This document shows positions 49,980 through 58,981 of a stretch of DNA of 64,000 nucleotides, piece after piece. Each line of letters opens with the position of its first letter. The stretch's first letter is position 1. Under the pieces are notes generated by a model, which had not been told where the DNA came from, did no database searches, and saw nothing but the letters and a program-made list of their open reading frames with translations. Origin of the DNA: Chloroflexota bacterium (lineage in GTDB: Bacteria; Chloroflexota; Limnocylindria; P2-11E); NCBI GenBank assembly GCA_027310565.1, contig DAIDAP010000027.1, positions 62,001 to 126,000 of the forward strand. The letters are read 5' to 3'. The position numbers and the translations under genes are program-made.

Positions 49980-51112
49980 TGAGCGAAGCCGTCTCGATCC
50001 TCGAGATCGGAGTCGTCCTGCTCGTCGCGGCGGTCGCGGGCGTCCTGAGCCGCCGCGCCGGGCTCCCCGCCGTGGTCGGCTATCTGCTCGTCGGCCTCGC
50101 CGTCAGCCCGTTCACGCCGGGTTACGTCGCCGACCGGGACCGGATCCGGCTCTTCGCGGACGTCGGCGTCGTCCTCCTGCTGTTCGAGGTCGGGATCGAG
50201 CTCGACCTGCGCTCGCTCGCGAAGGAGCCGCGCGGGATCCTCCTGGCGGTGCCGCTGCAGGTCGTGATGGTCACGGCGCTCGGGATGGCGCTGGCGATGG
50301 CGCTCGGCAGCGACGCGCCGGCCGCGGTGACGCTCGGTCTCGTCGCCGCGCTGTCGTCGTCCGTCGTCGTCGTGAACGTCTCGCGCAGCCGGATGCGCAC
50401 GACGGACGTGCCCACCGAGCGCGCTCTCGTCGTGTGGGCCATCCTCCAGGACGCGGTCACGCTCGTCGCCGCGACGTTCCTCGCCCTGCTCCTCACTCCG
50501 GGGAGCGGATCGCCGGTCCTCGTGCTGGCGAAGGTCCTCCTCTTCGTGCTGTTCGCCGCGCTCGTCCAGCTGTGGGCCATCCCGCCGCTGCTCGCCTGGT
50601 CCCGCTCGATGCCCGACTCGTTCCTCGTCGTCGCCGTCTCGGCGGCGCTGGCGATCGCGGGCGCCGGCGCCGTCGTCTTCGACGTTCCCGTCGCCCTCGC
50701 CGCGTTCGTGGCCGGCGTCCTCTTCTCGGCGCGCCCGGTGGCCCGGGAGGCCCGGCGGGAGGTGCTCCCCTTCCGTGACCTGTTCGCGGTCCTCTTCTTC
50801 GTCGCCGTCGGCTCGCTCGTCGATCCCGCGGCCATCGGGCGCGAGCCGCTGTGGCTCGCGTTCTTCGTCGGGCTCGTCGTCGCCAAGAGCCTGCTCGTGT
50901 CCGCGCTCGCCGCGCTCTTCGCCGTGCCGGCGCGCAGGTGGCAGCTCGGCGTGGGTCTCGGGCAGATCGGCGAGTTCAGCTTCGTCGTGCTCGGCCTCGG
51001 CGTGAGCGCGGGCGTCGTGAGCGCGGGTCAGTCGAGCGGGGCGCTCGCCGCCGCGGCGGTGACGATCGCGGCATCCGCGATCCTCGTGCGCGCGTTCCCG
51101 AAGGTCCGCTAG
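49979..51112 (+). CDS. Monovalent cation:proton antiporter (CPA2/KefB-like), membrane domain only
   Basis: The protein has 377 residues and about 12-13 helices. Begins EIGVVLLVAAVAGVLSRRAGLPAVVGYLLVGLAVSP; the ion site region FADVGVVLLLFEVGIELDL and LQDAVTLVAATFLAL is typical of CPA2; IGEFSFVVLGLG near the end. It lacks the usual C-terminal RCK/TrkA domain, but the gene before it ends in one and overlaps it, so the two may act together in K+ homeostasis. Confidence 0.92.
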   Translation: MSEAVSILEIGVVLLVAAVAGVLSRRAGLPAVVGYLLVGLAVSPFTPGYVADRDRIRLFADVGVVLLLFEVGIELDLRSLAKEPRGILLAVPLQVVMVTALGMALAMALGSDAPAAVTLGLVAALSSSVVVVNVSRSRMRTTDVPTERALVVWAILQDAVTLVAATFLALLLTPGSGSPVLVLAKVLLFVLFAALVQLWAIPPLLAWSRSMPDSFLVVAVSAALAIAGAGAVVFDVPVALAAFVAGVLFSARPVAREARREVLPFRDLFAVLFFVAVGSLVDPAAIGREPLWLAFFVGLVVAKSLLVSALAALFAVPARRWQLGVGLGQIGEFSFVVLGLGVSAGVVSAGQSSGALAAAAVTIAASAILVRAFPKVR

Positions 51113-51127
51113 CCCGAGGGCTCCGGG

Positions 51128-51697
51128 TCAGCGGATGCCCGGAACGAGCATGGGCACCTCGCGCGCGTAGCTCGCGTATTCCTCTCCGAGCTCCGCCCGG
51201 AGCAGCGCCTCCTCGGTGCGCGCGCGAAGCACGAGGACCGGCAGGGTGACGAGGAGCGTCCCGAGGGCGAAGACCGCGTTCCCGGTCGCGAGGATCGCGC
51301 CGACGGAGTGGAGCGCGAGCCCCGTGTAGATCGGATGGCGCACCACGCCGTAGGGGCCGCGACGGACGACCTCGTGGCCGCCGTGGACCTCGAGCGCCAG
51401 GTCGTAGTGCCTGCCGAGCGCGGCCATCGCCCAGAGGGCGAAGGCGACGCCGCCGATGACCAGCCCGAGGCCGAGCCACACCACGGCGGCCGGCATGGCC
51501 AGGGACGGCCCCGGCCGGACCCAGACCACCAGGTACGGCAGCCACGAGAAGTAGGCCGCGGCGTGCGCCGGCCCGCCGGCCCGCCGCCGCGAGCCCCCGC
51601 GCCGCGCGACGTTGCGCACACGCGTGACCTGCGCGGCGAGCATGAAGAGCGCGAAGCTCGCGACGACCACGCCGGAGACGACGGCCGCGGGGATCAC
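51128..51697 (-). CDS. Isoprenylcysteine carboxyl methyltransferase-like membrane methyltransferase
   Basis: The protein has 189 residues and four or five helices. The C-terminal half shows the ICMT/PEMT signature: YDLALEVHGGHEVVRRGPYGVVRHPIYTGL, then RTEEALLRAELGEEYASYAREVP. Bacterial members methylate lipids or small molecules; substrate unknown. GTG 51697 overlaps the DUF72 stop (GTGA); the longer upstream frame is antisense noise. Confidence 0.88.
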   Translation of the reverse strand: MIPAAVVSGVVVASFALFMLAAQVTRVRNVARRGGSRRRAGGPAHAAAYFSWLPYLVVWVRPGPSLAMPAAVVWLGLGLVIGGVAFALWAMAALGRHYDLALEVHGGHEVVRRGPYGVVRHPIYTGLALHSVGAILATGNAVFALGTLLVTLPVLVLRARTEEALLRAELGEEYASYAREVPMLVPGIR

Positions 51698-52416
51698 CCG
51701 AGGGCCGCGCGGAGGCGCATCGCCGCGAGGGCGCTCGAGCCGTCCTCGTCGTGGCGGAAGTACGCATACGCGTCGCGGCCCGCGTCGAGGACGGCTCCGA
51801 GCCGGCGCGCCCACGCGTCCACCGCGTCGTCGGGGTATCCCTCGCGGGCGCGGAGGCGCACGTACGCGAAGTCGGCGACGGCGCCGACCGTCTCGACCGG
51901 CGACGGGTGACCCTCGCCCTCGGCGTGCACGAGCGCGACGTTCGCCGTGCGCAGCAGCTCGTACACCTCGTCGGCGTACCAGGACGGGTCGCGCACCTCG
52001 AGCGCGCAGCGCACGTCGCGCGGGAGCGCGGCCAGGAACATCGCGAGCCGGTCCTCGTCGCGCCTCACCCACGGCGGCGTCTGGAAGAGCACCGGGCCGA
52101 GCCGGCGCCCCAGCAGCCGCGCGCGCTCGAAGAACACCGGGAGCGTGTCGGCGGGATCGCGGAGCTGCGCGCGGTGGGTGATCTGCCGCGACGCCTTGAG
52201 GCCGAACACGAAGTCCTCGCCCGTCGCCGCGGTCCACTCCGCGACGTTCTTCTCGGTCGGGAGGTGGTTGAACGTGTAGTTGATCTCGATCGTCGACAGC
52301 TTCGTCGCGTAGAAGCGCAGGAAGTCCTTCGTCGCCATGCCCTCCGGGTAGAACCGCGGCCGCCAGGCCGCGTACGACCAGCCGGAGGTCCCGACGAACG
52401 CCCTAGCCCTCGTCAT
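51694..52416 (-). CDS. DUF72-family TIM-barrel protein
   Basis: The protein has 240 residues. FVGTSGWSYAAWRPRFYPEG at the N-terminus, TIEINYTFNHLPTEKNV, FVFGLKASRQITH, LGPVLFQTPPW, ALEVRDPSWYADEV and FAYVRLRAREGY are classical DUF72 motifs. Fold known, enzymatic role not. ATG 52416 overlaps the end of the Na/Pi cotransporter by 14 bases, and the stop overlaps the ICMT-like gene. Confidence 0.92.
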   Translation of the reverse strand: MTRARAFVGTSGWSYAAWRPRFYPEGMATKDFLRFYATKLSTIEINYTFNHLPTEKNVAEWTAATGEDFVFGLKASRQITHRAQLRDPADTLPVFFERARLLGRRLGPVLFQTPPWVRRDEDRLAMFLAALPRDVRCALEVRDPSWYADEVYELLRTANVALVHAEGEGHPSPVETVGAVADFAYVRLRAREGYPDDAVDAWARRLGAVLDAGRDAYAYFRHDEDGSSALAAMRLRAALG

Positions 52417-54034
52417 CCTTCACCGCGTGCCGGCCGAGCACCGCGTAGGCGACGCCGGCGGTGAGCGAGTTGGCGCGCTTGAGGTTCGCGAGCAGGTCGA
52501 GGTGGATGCTCGACGTGTCGATCGACTCGCGCAGCCCCTCGTGCAGCCGCTGGATGTGCGTCTGGCGGAGCCGGCGCTCGAGCAGGTTGATGTTGCTCTT
52601 GTGCCGGATGACCTTCTCGGCGATGGTGCCGTCCTGGGTGGCGAGCGCGGAAAGCGCGAGCTCGAGGTTCTCGACGACCTTCGCGTGCAGGTCGTGCACC
52701 TCGGCCCAGCCCTGCCGGCTGAACACGTGCCCGCCCCGGATCTTCTTCTCGGCGAGCTCCATGAGGTTCTTCTCGATGACGTCGCCGATCTCCTCGAGGT
52801 TCGCGATGACGAAGATGAGCGCGGTCTCGCGCTCGGCCTGCTCCTCGGTGAGCGACTGGGCGCCGAGGGCGATGAGGAACTGCTTGATGTCCTCCTCGAG
52901 CCGGTCGATGACGTCGTCGCGGGCGATGAGCCTCCGCAGGAGCTGCTCGTCGTCGCGCTCGAAGACCTCGATCGACTCGCGCAGCGAGGACACGACGACG
53001 TCGCCCATGCGCAGCGCCTCGCGCAGCGCCTGCCCGAGGGCGACCGCCGGCGTGTCGAGCGTCTGGGGGTTGAGGTAGATCGCTCCCGCCTCCTTCGACT
53101 CGCGCTCGGGGATGAGCCACTCGAACAGCCGAGCCGCGAGGTCGGTGCCCGGGAGGAACAGCGCGCCGAGCGCGACGTTGAAGATCGTGTGCGCGTTCGC
53201 GATCTGGCGCTCCACGTCGGGGGCGGTGCGCGACACGAGGTCGGCGAACGGGCCGATGAACGGGAAGAAGATCGCGACGCCCACGACCTTGAACGCGGCG
53301 TGCGCGGCGGCGACGCGGCGCGCCTCGGCGTTCTGGCCGATCGCCGCGACGAGCGCGGTGACCGCGGTGCCGATGTTCGCGCCGAAGATGATCGGGATGG
53401 CGCCGACGAGCGGCATGACGCCGGCGAGCCCCAGCGAGAGCGCGAGGCCGATGACCGCGGCGCTCGAGCGCACCAGCCCGGTGAACGCCGCGGCGACGAG
53501 CAGCAGGATGAGCGGCTGGTCGACGAGCGCGCCGAGCAGCTCCGAGAAGAGCGCGCTGCGCGCGAGCGGCGAGGTGCCGTCCGTGACGAGCTTCATCCCG
53601 AGGAACAGCAGGCCGAAGCCGAGGATCGCCTGGCCCACGTAGCGGACGGTGCCGCGGCCGGCGGCCCACAGCAGCCAGCCGGCGAACACGACGAGCGGCG
53701 AGAACGCCAGCACGTCGAACGCGAGGAGCTGCACCGTCACCGTGGTGCCGATGTCGGCGCCGAGGATCACGCCCATCGTCTGCCGCAGCGAGAGGAGCCC
53801 CGCCGACGCGAAGCCGACGAGCATCACGGTGGTGGCGCTGGACGACTGCAGCACCGCCGTCACGCCGGCGCCGACCGCGAGCGACTTGAGGCGGTTCCCG
53901 GTGAGCGTGGACAGGAGGTGCCGCAGGCGCGTGCCGACCGCGCGCTGCAGGCCCTCGCCGACGAGGCGGACGCCGTACAGGAGCAGCGCGGTCCCGCCGA
54001 GGAGCGCGAAGAGCACCCGATCCGCGTCGGTCAC
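52403..54034 (-). CDS. Na+/Pi cotransporter with PhoU-like domain (NptA/YjbB-like)
   Basis: The protein has 543 residues. Two inverted Na_Pi_cotrans repeats, QSSSATTVMLVGFASAGLL and RSSAAVIGLALSLGL, in about nine helices (1-310), followed by a helical PhoU-like domain at about 335-530 (LRMGDVVVSSLRESIEVFERDDE). It imports or exports phosphate with sodium. GTG 54034 follows GATACT by 9 bases. First of a three-gene chain with DUF72 and ICMT. Confidence 0.93.
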   Translation of the reverse strand: MTDADRVLFALLGGTALLLYGVRLVGEGLQRAVGTRLRHLLSTLTGNRLKSLAVGAGVTAVLQSSSATTVMLVGFASAGLLSLRQTMGVILGADIGTTVTVQLLAFDVLAFSPLVVFAGWLLWAAGRGTVRYVGQAILGFGLLFLGMKLVTDGTSPLARSALFSELLGALVDQPLILLLVAAAFTGLVRSSAAVIGLALSLGLAGVMPLVGAIPIIFGANIGTAVTALVAAIGQNAEARRVAAAHAAFKVVGVAIFFPFIGPFADLVSRTAPDVERQIANAHTIFNVALGALFLPGTDLAARLFEWLIPERESKEAGAIYLNPQTLDTPAVALGQALREALRMGDVVVSSLRESIEVFERDDEQLLRRLIARDDVIDRLEEDIKQFLIALGAQSLTEEQAERETALIFVIANLEEIGDVIEKNLMELAEKKIRGGHVFSRQGWAEVHDLHAKVVENLELALSALATQDGTIAEKVIRHKSNINLLERRLRQTHIQRLHEGLRESIDTSSIHLDLLANLKRANSLTAGVAYAVLGRHAVKDDEG

Positions 54035-54053
54035 TGGGTGCGGAGTATCGCGG

Positions 54054-55139
54054 CTATTTCGCGACGGTGAGCGTGGCGCGGCCGGACGCGGAGGACGCGA
54101 GCACGACGACCGCGAGGTCGCCCTCGGTCGACGGGGCGGTGAAGGTGACGCTGGCGACGCCCGCGGCGTCGGTACGCGCGGAGCCCACGGTCACGACCCC
54201 GACCGAGATGGTGACGAGCTCGTTCGCGCGGGTGGCCCCGTTCGCGGACACGACCACCTGCGCCGTCACGCTGGCGCCCGGCTTCACCCGGGTCTGGTCG
54301 AGCGTGACCTGCACGGTCACGTCGCCGCCCGCCGCCGGGGCTTTCACCGTGACCGTCGACTTCTTCGTCGTCTCGTTCCCGGCGGGGTCGCGCGCGGTGA
54401 CCGTCAGTGCGAGCGAGCCGGCGGGTGCGCTCACCGCCTCGGTGAAGGCGCCGTCGGGGCCGACGACGACCGTCCGTCCGTTCACGACGATCGCCGCGCC
54501 CGCCTCGGTCCTGCCCTGCACGGCGACGGTCGGGCCGTCGAGCGTGGCGCCGTCGGCCGGCGTGGCGACGGTCAGCTGCGGCGGCTGACGGTCGAGCACG
54601 ACGCTGTAGCGCGAGGTGGCGATCACCTCGGCGCCCGCGACGAGCGCGAGGTCGATGCTGTTCGTGCCCTCGCGGAGCGCGAGCCGCACCGTGAACGCCC
54701 CCTTCGCGTCCGGCGTCACCGTCGTGACGAGGGCCGCGTTCAGCATGACCGTGACGCGGCGCCCCTCCGCGATCGCGAACGAGGGCACGCGCCCGTCGAG
54801 CTGGAGCCGCTCGTCCCGGGTGTAGTCGGGGAGCGCGTCGGCGACCGGGCGGGCGCTCACCGTCCCGCCGCTCCCGGGCAGCTCGATCGTGCCGGTCCCG
54901 GCGTTCGCCGGGAAGAGCTCGCCCAGCCGGACGCCCACGTCGGCGACGCCCGCGCCGATCACGCCGCCGACCATCGGGCTGGCCAGGAGCACGAAGGCGA
55001 CCGCGGCGAGCAGGATGACGGCGTCGAGGGGGCCGAGCGCGCGCCGCAGACGGGGCGCCAGGCCGGCGCTCCGCGCCACCGCCCGATAGCGCTCCCGGGG
55101 CACGGGCGCGCGCCGGGCGACGTCGCGATGGACCTTCAC
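54054..55139 (-). CDS. Membrane-anchored extracellular protein with Ig-like domains
   Basis: The protein has about 361 residues. Basic cytoplasmic N-terminus, one membrane helix near 40-65 (LDAVILLAAVAFVLLASPMV), then Ig/invasin-like beta modules: a prealbumin-type unit (ALREGTNSIDLALVAGAE), a bacterial Ig unit (PPQLTVATPADGATLDGPTV, ARDPAGNETTKKSTVTV) and a Big_1-like unit at the end (VTVQVTLDQTRVKPGASVTA). Likely an envelope or adhesion-type protein. GTG 55139 is 9 bases after TACGTT; GTG 55148 directly abuts it. Confidence 0.75.
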   Translation of the reverse strand: MKVHRDVARRAPVPRERYRAVARSAGLAPRLRRALGPLDAVILLAAVAFVLLASPMVGGVIGAGVADVGVRLGELFPANAGTGTIELPGSGGTVSARPVADALPDYTRDERLQLDGRVPSFAIAEGRRVTVMLNAALVTTVTPDAKGAFTVRLALREGTNSIDLALVAGAEVIATSRYSVVLDRQPPQLTVATPADGATLDGPTVAVQGRTEAGAAIVVNGRTVVVGPDGAFTEAVSAPAGSLALTVTARDPAGNETTKKSTVTVKAPAAGGDVTVQVTLDQTRVKPGASVTAQVVVSANGATRANELVTISVGVVTVGSARTDAAGVASVTFTAPSTEGDLAVVVLASSASGRATLTVAK

Positions 55140-55229
55140 GCTACCCACAACGTAGCCGAAGGCGCAGAGGCACTCGGGTGGGGACCGGCGGGCGGGGCAC
55201 GACCCCGGTCCGGCGCGGAAGATAGCGAA

Positions 55230-55260
55230 AGGGCGCCGGTCCGGATCGGACCGCCGCCCT
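55230..55260 (-). terminator. Strong hairpin, probable terminator downstream of citrate synthase
   Basis: 13 base pairs with one mismatch and a 3-base loop (AGGGCG..CGCCCT outer arm). On the minus strand the stem is followed by TTTCGCTATCTT, a weak U tract. It lies 155 bases after the gltA stop and would end the minus-strand transcript before the Ig-like gene. Confidence 0.5.
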
Positions 55261-55261
55261 C

Positions 55262-55400
55262 CGCTGGTGGGTGGGATGAGGGGCTCTGTTTAGTCCTGGT
55301 CACCCCAGGCAGCGGGACTCTACCCCGGCCAGCCCCGGCCGCGCAAGCGAACACAAGTACTAGGCCCCTTCCTGCTGGCACCGGGTACCCGCGGCTCGGG
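55262..55400 (-). ncRNA. Candidate structured RNA between gltA and its terminator
   Basis: About 140 non-coding bases with nested pairing on the minus strand: GGGGCT with AGCCCC (outer), then CCTGG-GGTGA-CCAGG as a central hairpin. It ends in the terminator hairpin at 55230-55260. It could be an independent small RNA or a structured 3' UTR of gltA. I could not match SRP, RNase P, tmRNA, 6S or a riboswitch. Confidence 0.25.
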
Positions 55401-55414
55401 CGGGACGGCTCGGC

Positions 55415-56734
55415 TCACGCGGGTGGCAGATGCCGCTCCGGCGGGCCGATGTAGAGCTGGCGCGGCCGCGCGATCTTCTGCTCCCCGTCGAGGAGGCCCT
55501 CCTCCCACTGGGCCAGCCACCCCGGCGTCCGGCCGATGGCGAAGAGCACCGGGAACATCTCGACCGCGAAGCCCATCGCCTGGTAGATGAGCCCGGAGTA
55601 GAAGTCGACGTTCGGGTAGAGCTTGTGGCCGACGAAGTACTCGTCCTCCAGCGCGATCCGCTCGAGCTCGAGCGCGACGTCGAGCAGCGGGTTGCGGCCG
55701 GTCACCGCGAACACCTGATCCGCGACCTTCTTGATGAGCTTCGCGCGCGGGTCGTAGGACTTGTACACGCGGTGCCCGAAGCCCATCAGGCGGAGCTCGC
55801 CGCGCTTCACGCGCGCGATGTGCTCGGGCACGCGGTCGACCGAGCCGATCTCCTCGAGCATGCGCAGCACCTGCTCGTTCGCGCCGCCGTGGAGCGGTCC
55901 GTAGAGCGCGCCGACGCCGCTCGCGACGGCCGAGTAGGGATCCGCGCGCGAGCTGCCGACGACGCGCACCGCGCTGGTCGAGCAGTTCTGCTCGTGGTCG
56001 GCGTGGAGGATGAACAGCACCTCGAGCGCGCGCTCGAGCACCGGGTCGGGCCGGTACTTCAGCTCGGTCGTCTTCCACATCATGTTGAGGAAGTTGCCGG
56101 CGTAGGAGAGGTCGTTGTCGGGGTACGCGTACGGCAGCCCGACCGCGTGGCGGTGCGCGAACGCCGCGATCGTCGGCATCTTCGCGATGAGACGCGCGAT
56201 CTGCCGACGCCGCAGGGGCGCGTCGCCGATGCGCTTCGCCTCCGGGTAGAAGGTCGAGAGCGCGGCAACCGTGCTCATGAGCATGCCCATCGGATGCGCG
56301 TCGTGGTGGAAGCCGTCGATGTACTTCTTCACGTTCTCGTGGATGAAGGTGTGGTGGGTGATCTCGTACGTCCAGCCGACGAGCTCGTCGCGCGTCGGGA
56401 GCTCTCCGTGGAGCAGGAGATAGGCGACCTCGAGGAACCCGCAGCGCTCGGCGAGCTCCTCGATGGGGTACCCGCGGTAGCGCAGGATCCCGCGCTCGCC
56501 GTCGATGTAGGTCACGCCGCTCTTCACCGCCGCCGTCGCCATGAAGCCGGGGTCGTAGGTGAAGAGGCCCTCGTCCTCGTCGGACGAGCGGATCGCGTGG
56601 AGGTCGGTCGCCTTGATCGCGCCGTGCTCGATCGGCAGCACGTACGTCCTGCCGGTCCGGTCGTCGCGCACGGTGAGCGTGTCGGCCGTGGTCGCGCCGG
56701 CGGCCGCGGCGGGGCGGATCTCGGTGATGGCCAT
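55415..56734 (-). CDS. gltA: Citrate synthase (hexameric-type)
   Basis: The protein has 439 residues. Condenses acetyl-CoA with oxaloacetate. N-terminal beta domain (LTVRDDRTGRTYVLPIEHG) as in Gram-negative type I synthases; catalytic His in LHADHEQNCST and GPLHGGANEQVL, Asp in PNVDFYSGLIY, and RVYKSYDPRAK. ATG 56734 has AAAGGAG 6-7 bases upstream and a -10-like TACCGT (56763-56758), so it has a normal leader, unlike many genes here. Divergent from a second citrate synthase. Confidence 0.96.
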   Translation of the reverse strand: MAITEIRPAAAAGATTADTLTVRDDRTGRTYVLPIEHGAIKATDLHAIRSSDEDEGLFTYDPGFMATAAVKSGVTYIDGERGILRYRGYPIEELAERCGFLEVAYLLLHGELPTRDELVGWTYEITHHTFIHENVKKYIDGFHHDAHPMGMLMSTVAALSTFYPEAKRIGDAPLRRRQIARLIAKMPTIAAFAHRHAVGLPYAYPDNDLSYAGNFLNMMWKTTELKYRPDPVLERALEVLFILHADHEQNCSTSAVRVVGSSRADPYSAVASGVGALYGPLHGGANEQVLRMLEEIGSVDRVPEHIARVKRGELRLMGFGHRVYKSYDPRAKLIKKVADQVFAVTGRNPLLDVALELERIALEDEYFVGHKLYPNVDFYSGLIYQAMGFAVEMFPVLFAIGRTPGWLAQWEEGLLDGEQKIARPRQLYIGPPERHLPPA

Positions 56735-56851
56735 GTCGGTCTCCTTTCGCTGCTCCGACGGTAGGCGTCCCTCGGCCGCGGCCGACAGGGCCGAACGGCC
56801 CTACCGGCGGTGGTGCGAGATGCCCGATCGGTGTGCGACACTCGCACCGGG

Positions 56852-58012
56852 GTGACCACCGAGAGCAAGCCCGGGACGGCCGGCCCGCGCGGCCTGGAGG
56901 GCGTCGTCGCGACGACGACGGCCATCTGCAAGGTCGAGGACAACAGCCTCGTCTACCGCGGGTACCCGATCGACGAGCTCGCGACCAAGGCCGAGTACGA
57001 GGAGGTCGCCTACCTCCTGCTGAACGGCGACCTGCCCGGCCGGGAAGAGCTGCGCGACTTCAAGGCCGAGCTCACCAAGCACCGCGCGCTCTCGCCCTTC
57101 CTGCGCCAGATCCTCCAGGAGTCCTCCGAGAGCGGCACCGCGATGGACGTGCTGCGCACGGTCGTGTCGGCGGCCGCGACCGAGGACCCGGCCGAGGGCG
57201 ACAACTCGCGCGAGGCCGAGTACCGCAAGGCGGTGCGCCTCACGGCGAAGCTGCCGACGATGCTCGCCACCTACGTCCGCAGGCGGAACGGGCAGCAGCC
57301 CGTGCCGCCGGACCCCAAGCTCGGCCACGCCGCGAACTTCGCGTACATGGCCGGCATCGGCCATGTGCGCGCCGCCGAGGTGCTCAACACCTGCTTCATC
57401 CTCCAGGCCGAGCACGGGCTCAACGCGTCCACCTTCACCGCGCGCATCGTCGCCGCGACGAACGCCGACATGCACGCGGCGGTCACCGCGGCCTTCGGTG
57501 CGCTGAAGGGGCCGCTCCACGGCGGCGCGACCGACGGGACGATGAAGATGCTCGACGAGATCGGATCCCCCGACCACGTCGCGGCCTGGGTCGACGACGC
57601 GATCGCGCGCAAGTACAAGTTCTCGGGCTTCGGCCACCGCGTCTACCGCACCCAGGACCCGCGCGCGAAGTTCCTGCGCGCGTTCGCCGGCGAGCTGCAG
57701 CGGACCTGGAAGGGCCCGCGCTACTTCGACATCCAGGAGCGGCTCGTCGACGCCATCGCCGAGCGGCGCCCGCGCATGTCGCCGGCGGCGGCCGACAAGG
57801 TGAACGTGGTGAACGTGGACTTCTTCGCCGCGACGACCTACACGTTCCTCGGCATCCCGGCCGACCTCGGCACGTCGCTCTTCTCGGTCGGCCGCATCGC
57901 CGGCTGGTGCGCGCACATCATGGAGCAGCACGGCGACAACCGGCTCATCCGCCCGGAGTCCGAGTACACCGGCCCGAGCGGCAAGCGCTACATCCCGATC
58001 GCGGAGCGTTAG
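56852..58012 (+). CDS. Second citrate synthase (possibly 2-methylcitrate synthase)
   Basis: The protein has 386 residues and lacks the N-terminal beta domain of GltA, as in the short archaeal/Gram-positive type that includes 2-methylcitrate synthases. Motifs: SLVYRGYPIDELA, FILQAEHGLNASTFTAR, GALKGPLHGGATDGTMKM, GHRVYRTQDPRAKF, NVDFFAATTYTFLGIP. Whether it prefers acetyl-CoA or propionyl-CoA cannot be read. GTG 56852 lies 9 bases after GACACT; GTG 56810 is less likely. Divergent pair with gltA. Confidence 0.94.
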   Translation: MTTESKPGTAGPRGLEGVVATTTAICKVEDNSLVYRGYPIDELATKAEYEEVAYLLLNGDLPGREELRDFKAELTKHRALSPFLRQILQESSESGTAMDVLRTVVSAAATEDPAEGDNSREAEYRKAVRLTAKLPTMLATYVRRRNGQQPVPPDPKLGHAANFAYMAGIGHVRAAEVLNTCFILQAEHGLNASTFTARIVAATNADMHAAVTAAFGALKGPLHGGATDGTMKMLDEIGSPDHVAAWVDDAIARKYKFSGFGHRVYRTQDPRAKFLRAFAGELQRTWKGPRYFDIQERLVDAIAERRPRMSPAAADKVNVVNVDFFAATTYTFLGIPADLGTSLFSVGRIAGWCAHIMEQHGDNRLIRPESEYTGPSGKRYIPIAER

Positions 58013-58024
58013 CGAGCGGGCGCC

Positions 58025-58981
58025 TCACGGATCGAAGCAGGCGAGCGCCGCGTCCCACGCGAGCTCCGACGCGACCACGCCCAGGCTCACCTCGTCGAGC
58101 GCGTCGCCGGCGACCTTCTGCGTCGACACCGCGAAGAGGATGTCGCCGTCCCAGCGCGTGTTGAAGGGCTGGATCGAGCGCGCCATGGACGAGTGCACCT
58201 GGCGCGCGAGCGAGCGGAGCTGGAGCGGATCGAGACGCTGGTCCGTCGCGACGAGCGTGAGGTTGGTGTTCTGCGTCACGCCGCGCGCGCGTGCGTCGAC
58301 CGGATCGTAGGCGCCGGTCCGCTCGATCATGCGCTCCGCACGCAGGCGCTCGCCCGTCCGCGGGTCGCGGTTGCCGCGGACGACGTTCCCGGCACGGTCG
58401 ACGATCGCGCCGTACGCGTTGATCACCGTGAAGACCGCGACGCGGGTCGGCCCCACCCGGCGGAACGCGCCGCCCTGACCCGCCAGCTCCGCGGTCGCGC
58501 CATGGCCGGCCGTGGCGGACGCTCCGGCGCCGTGCGGCCCGAGCGGGAAGCGCCCGGGACGGAGCGCGCGTACGGCGGCGCGGCCGAGCTCCTTGTCCGG
58601 GTAGATGGCGTTGTCGCGCCGGCCGAAGTCGAAGATGATGGCGCCGGCGACGAGCGCGATGTCCATCCACTTCGTCGAGTACCCGCGTCGCGCGAAGAGC
58701 TCCGCGGCGACGCCGGTGGAGGCCTCGAGGCCGTAGAGCGACCCGCCGGCGAAGCAGACCGCGTTGATGACGGTGAGGTGCTCGCCGTTGATGCCGGGCG
58801 ACCCGCCACGCACGTCGATGTGCATGCTCGCGGCCTCGGGGAAGTGGAACACCGTGCAGCCCGTCGGACCCTCGGCGTACTCGGCGACGCCGATCTCGAG
58901 CCCCGGGAAGTCCACGTCGAGCCGGCGCGCCGCGGCGACCTCGGTGCGCGGGACCGGGCGGACGGTGTCGTTGCCGATCAC
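58025..58981 (-). CDS. P1-family (DmpA/NylC-like) Ntn hydrolase
   Basis: The protein has 318 residues. Conserved GCTVFHFPEAASMHIDVRGGSPG at the start, AVCFAGGSLYGLEASTGV, GAGASATAGHGAT, then VTQNTNLTLVATDQRL, where the Asn-Thr bond resembles the self-cleavage site of NylC-type members; the new N-terminal Thr would be the nucleophile. Known members are beta-aminopeptidases and nylon-oligomer hydrolases. GTG 58981 overlaps the M20 stop (GTGA). Last gene of an amide-hydrolase operon. Confidence 0.88.
   Translation of the reverse strand: MIGNDTVRPVPRTEVAAARRLDVDFPGLEIGVAEYAEGPTGCTVFHFPEAASMHIDVRGGSPGINGEHLTVINAVCFAGGSLYGLEASTGVAAELFARRGYSTKWMDIALVAGAIIFDFGRRDNAIYPDKELGRAAVRALRPGRFPLGPHGAGASATAGHGATAELAGQGGAFRRVGPTRVAVFTVINAYGAIVDRAGNVVRGNRDPRTGERLRAERMIERTGAYDPVDARARGVTQNTNLTLVATDQRLDPLQLRSLARQVHSSMARSIQPFNTRWDGDILFAVSTQKVAGDALDEVSLGVVASELAWDAALACFDP

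Noticed and set aside
55262-55400. SRP RNA or RNase P RNA
   Set aside because: A GGGGCTCTGTT-like start on the plus strand resembles 4.5S RNA, but the GGAAG...AGCA core is absent; no RNase P core motifs.
56852-58012. Calling the second citrate synthase prpC
   Set aside because: No prpB, prpD or acn paralogue is adjacent and substrate specificity cannot be read from the motifs.
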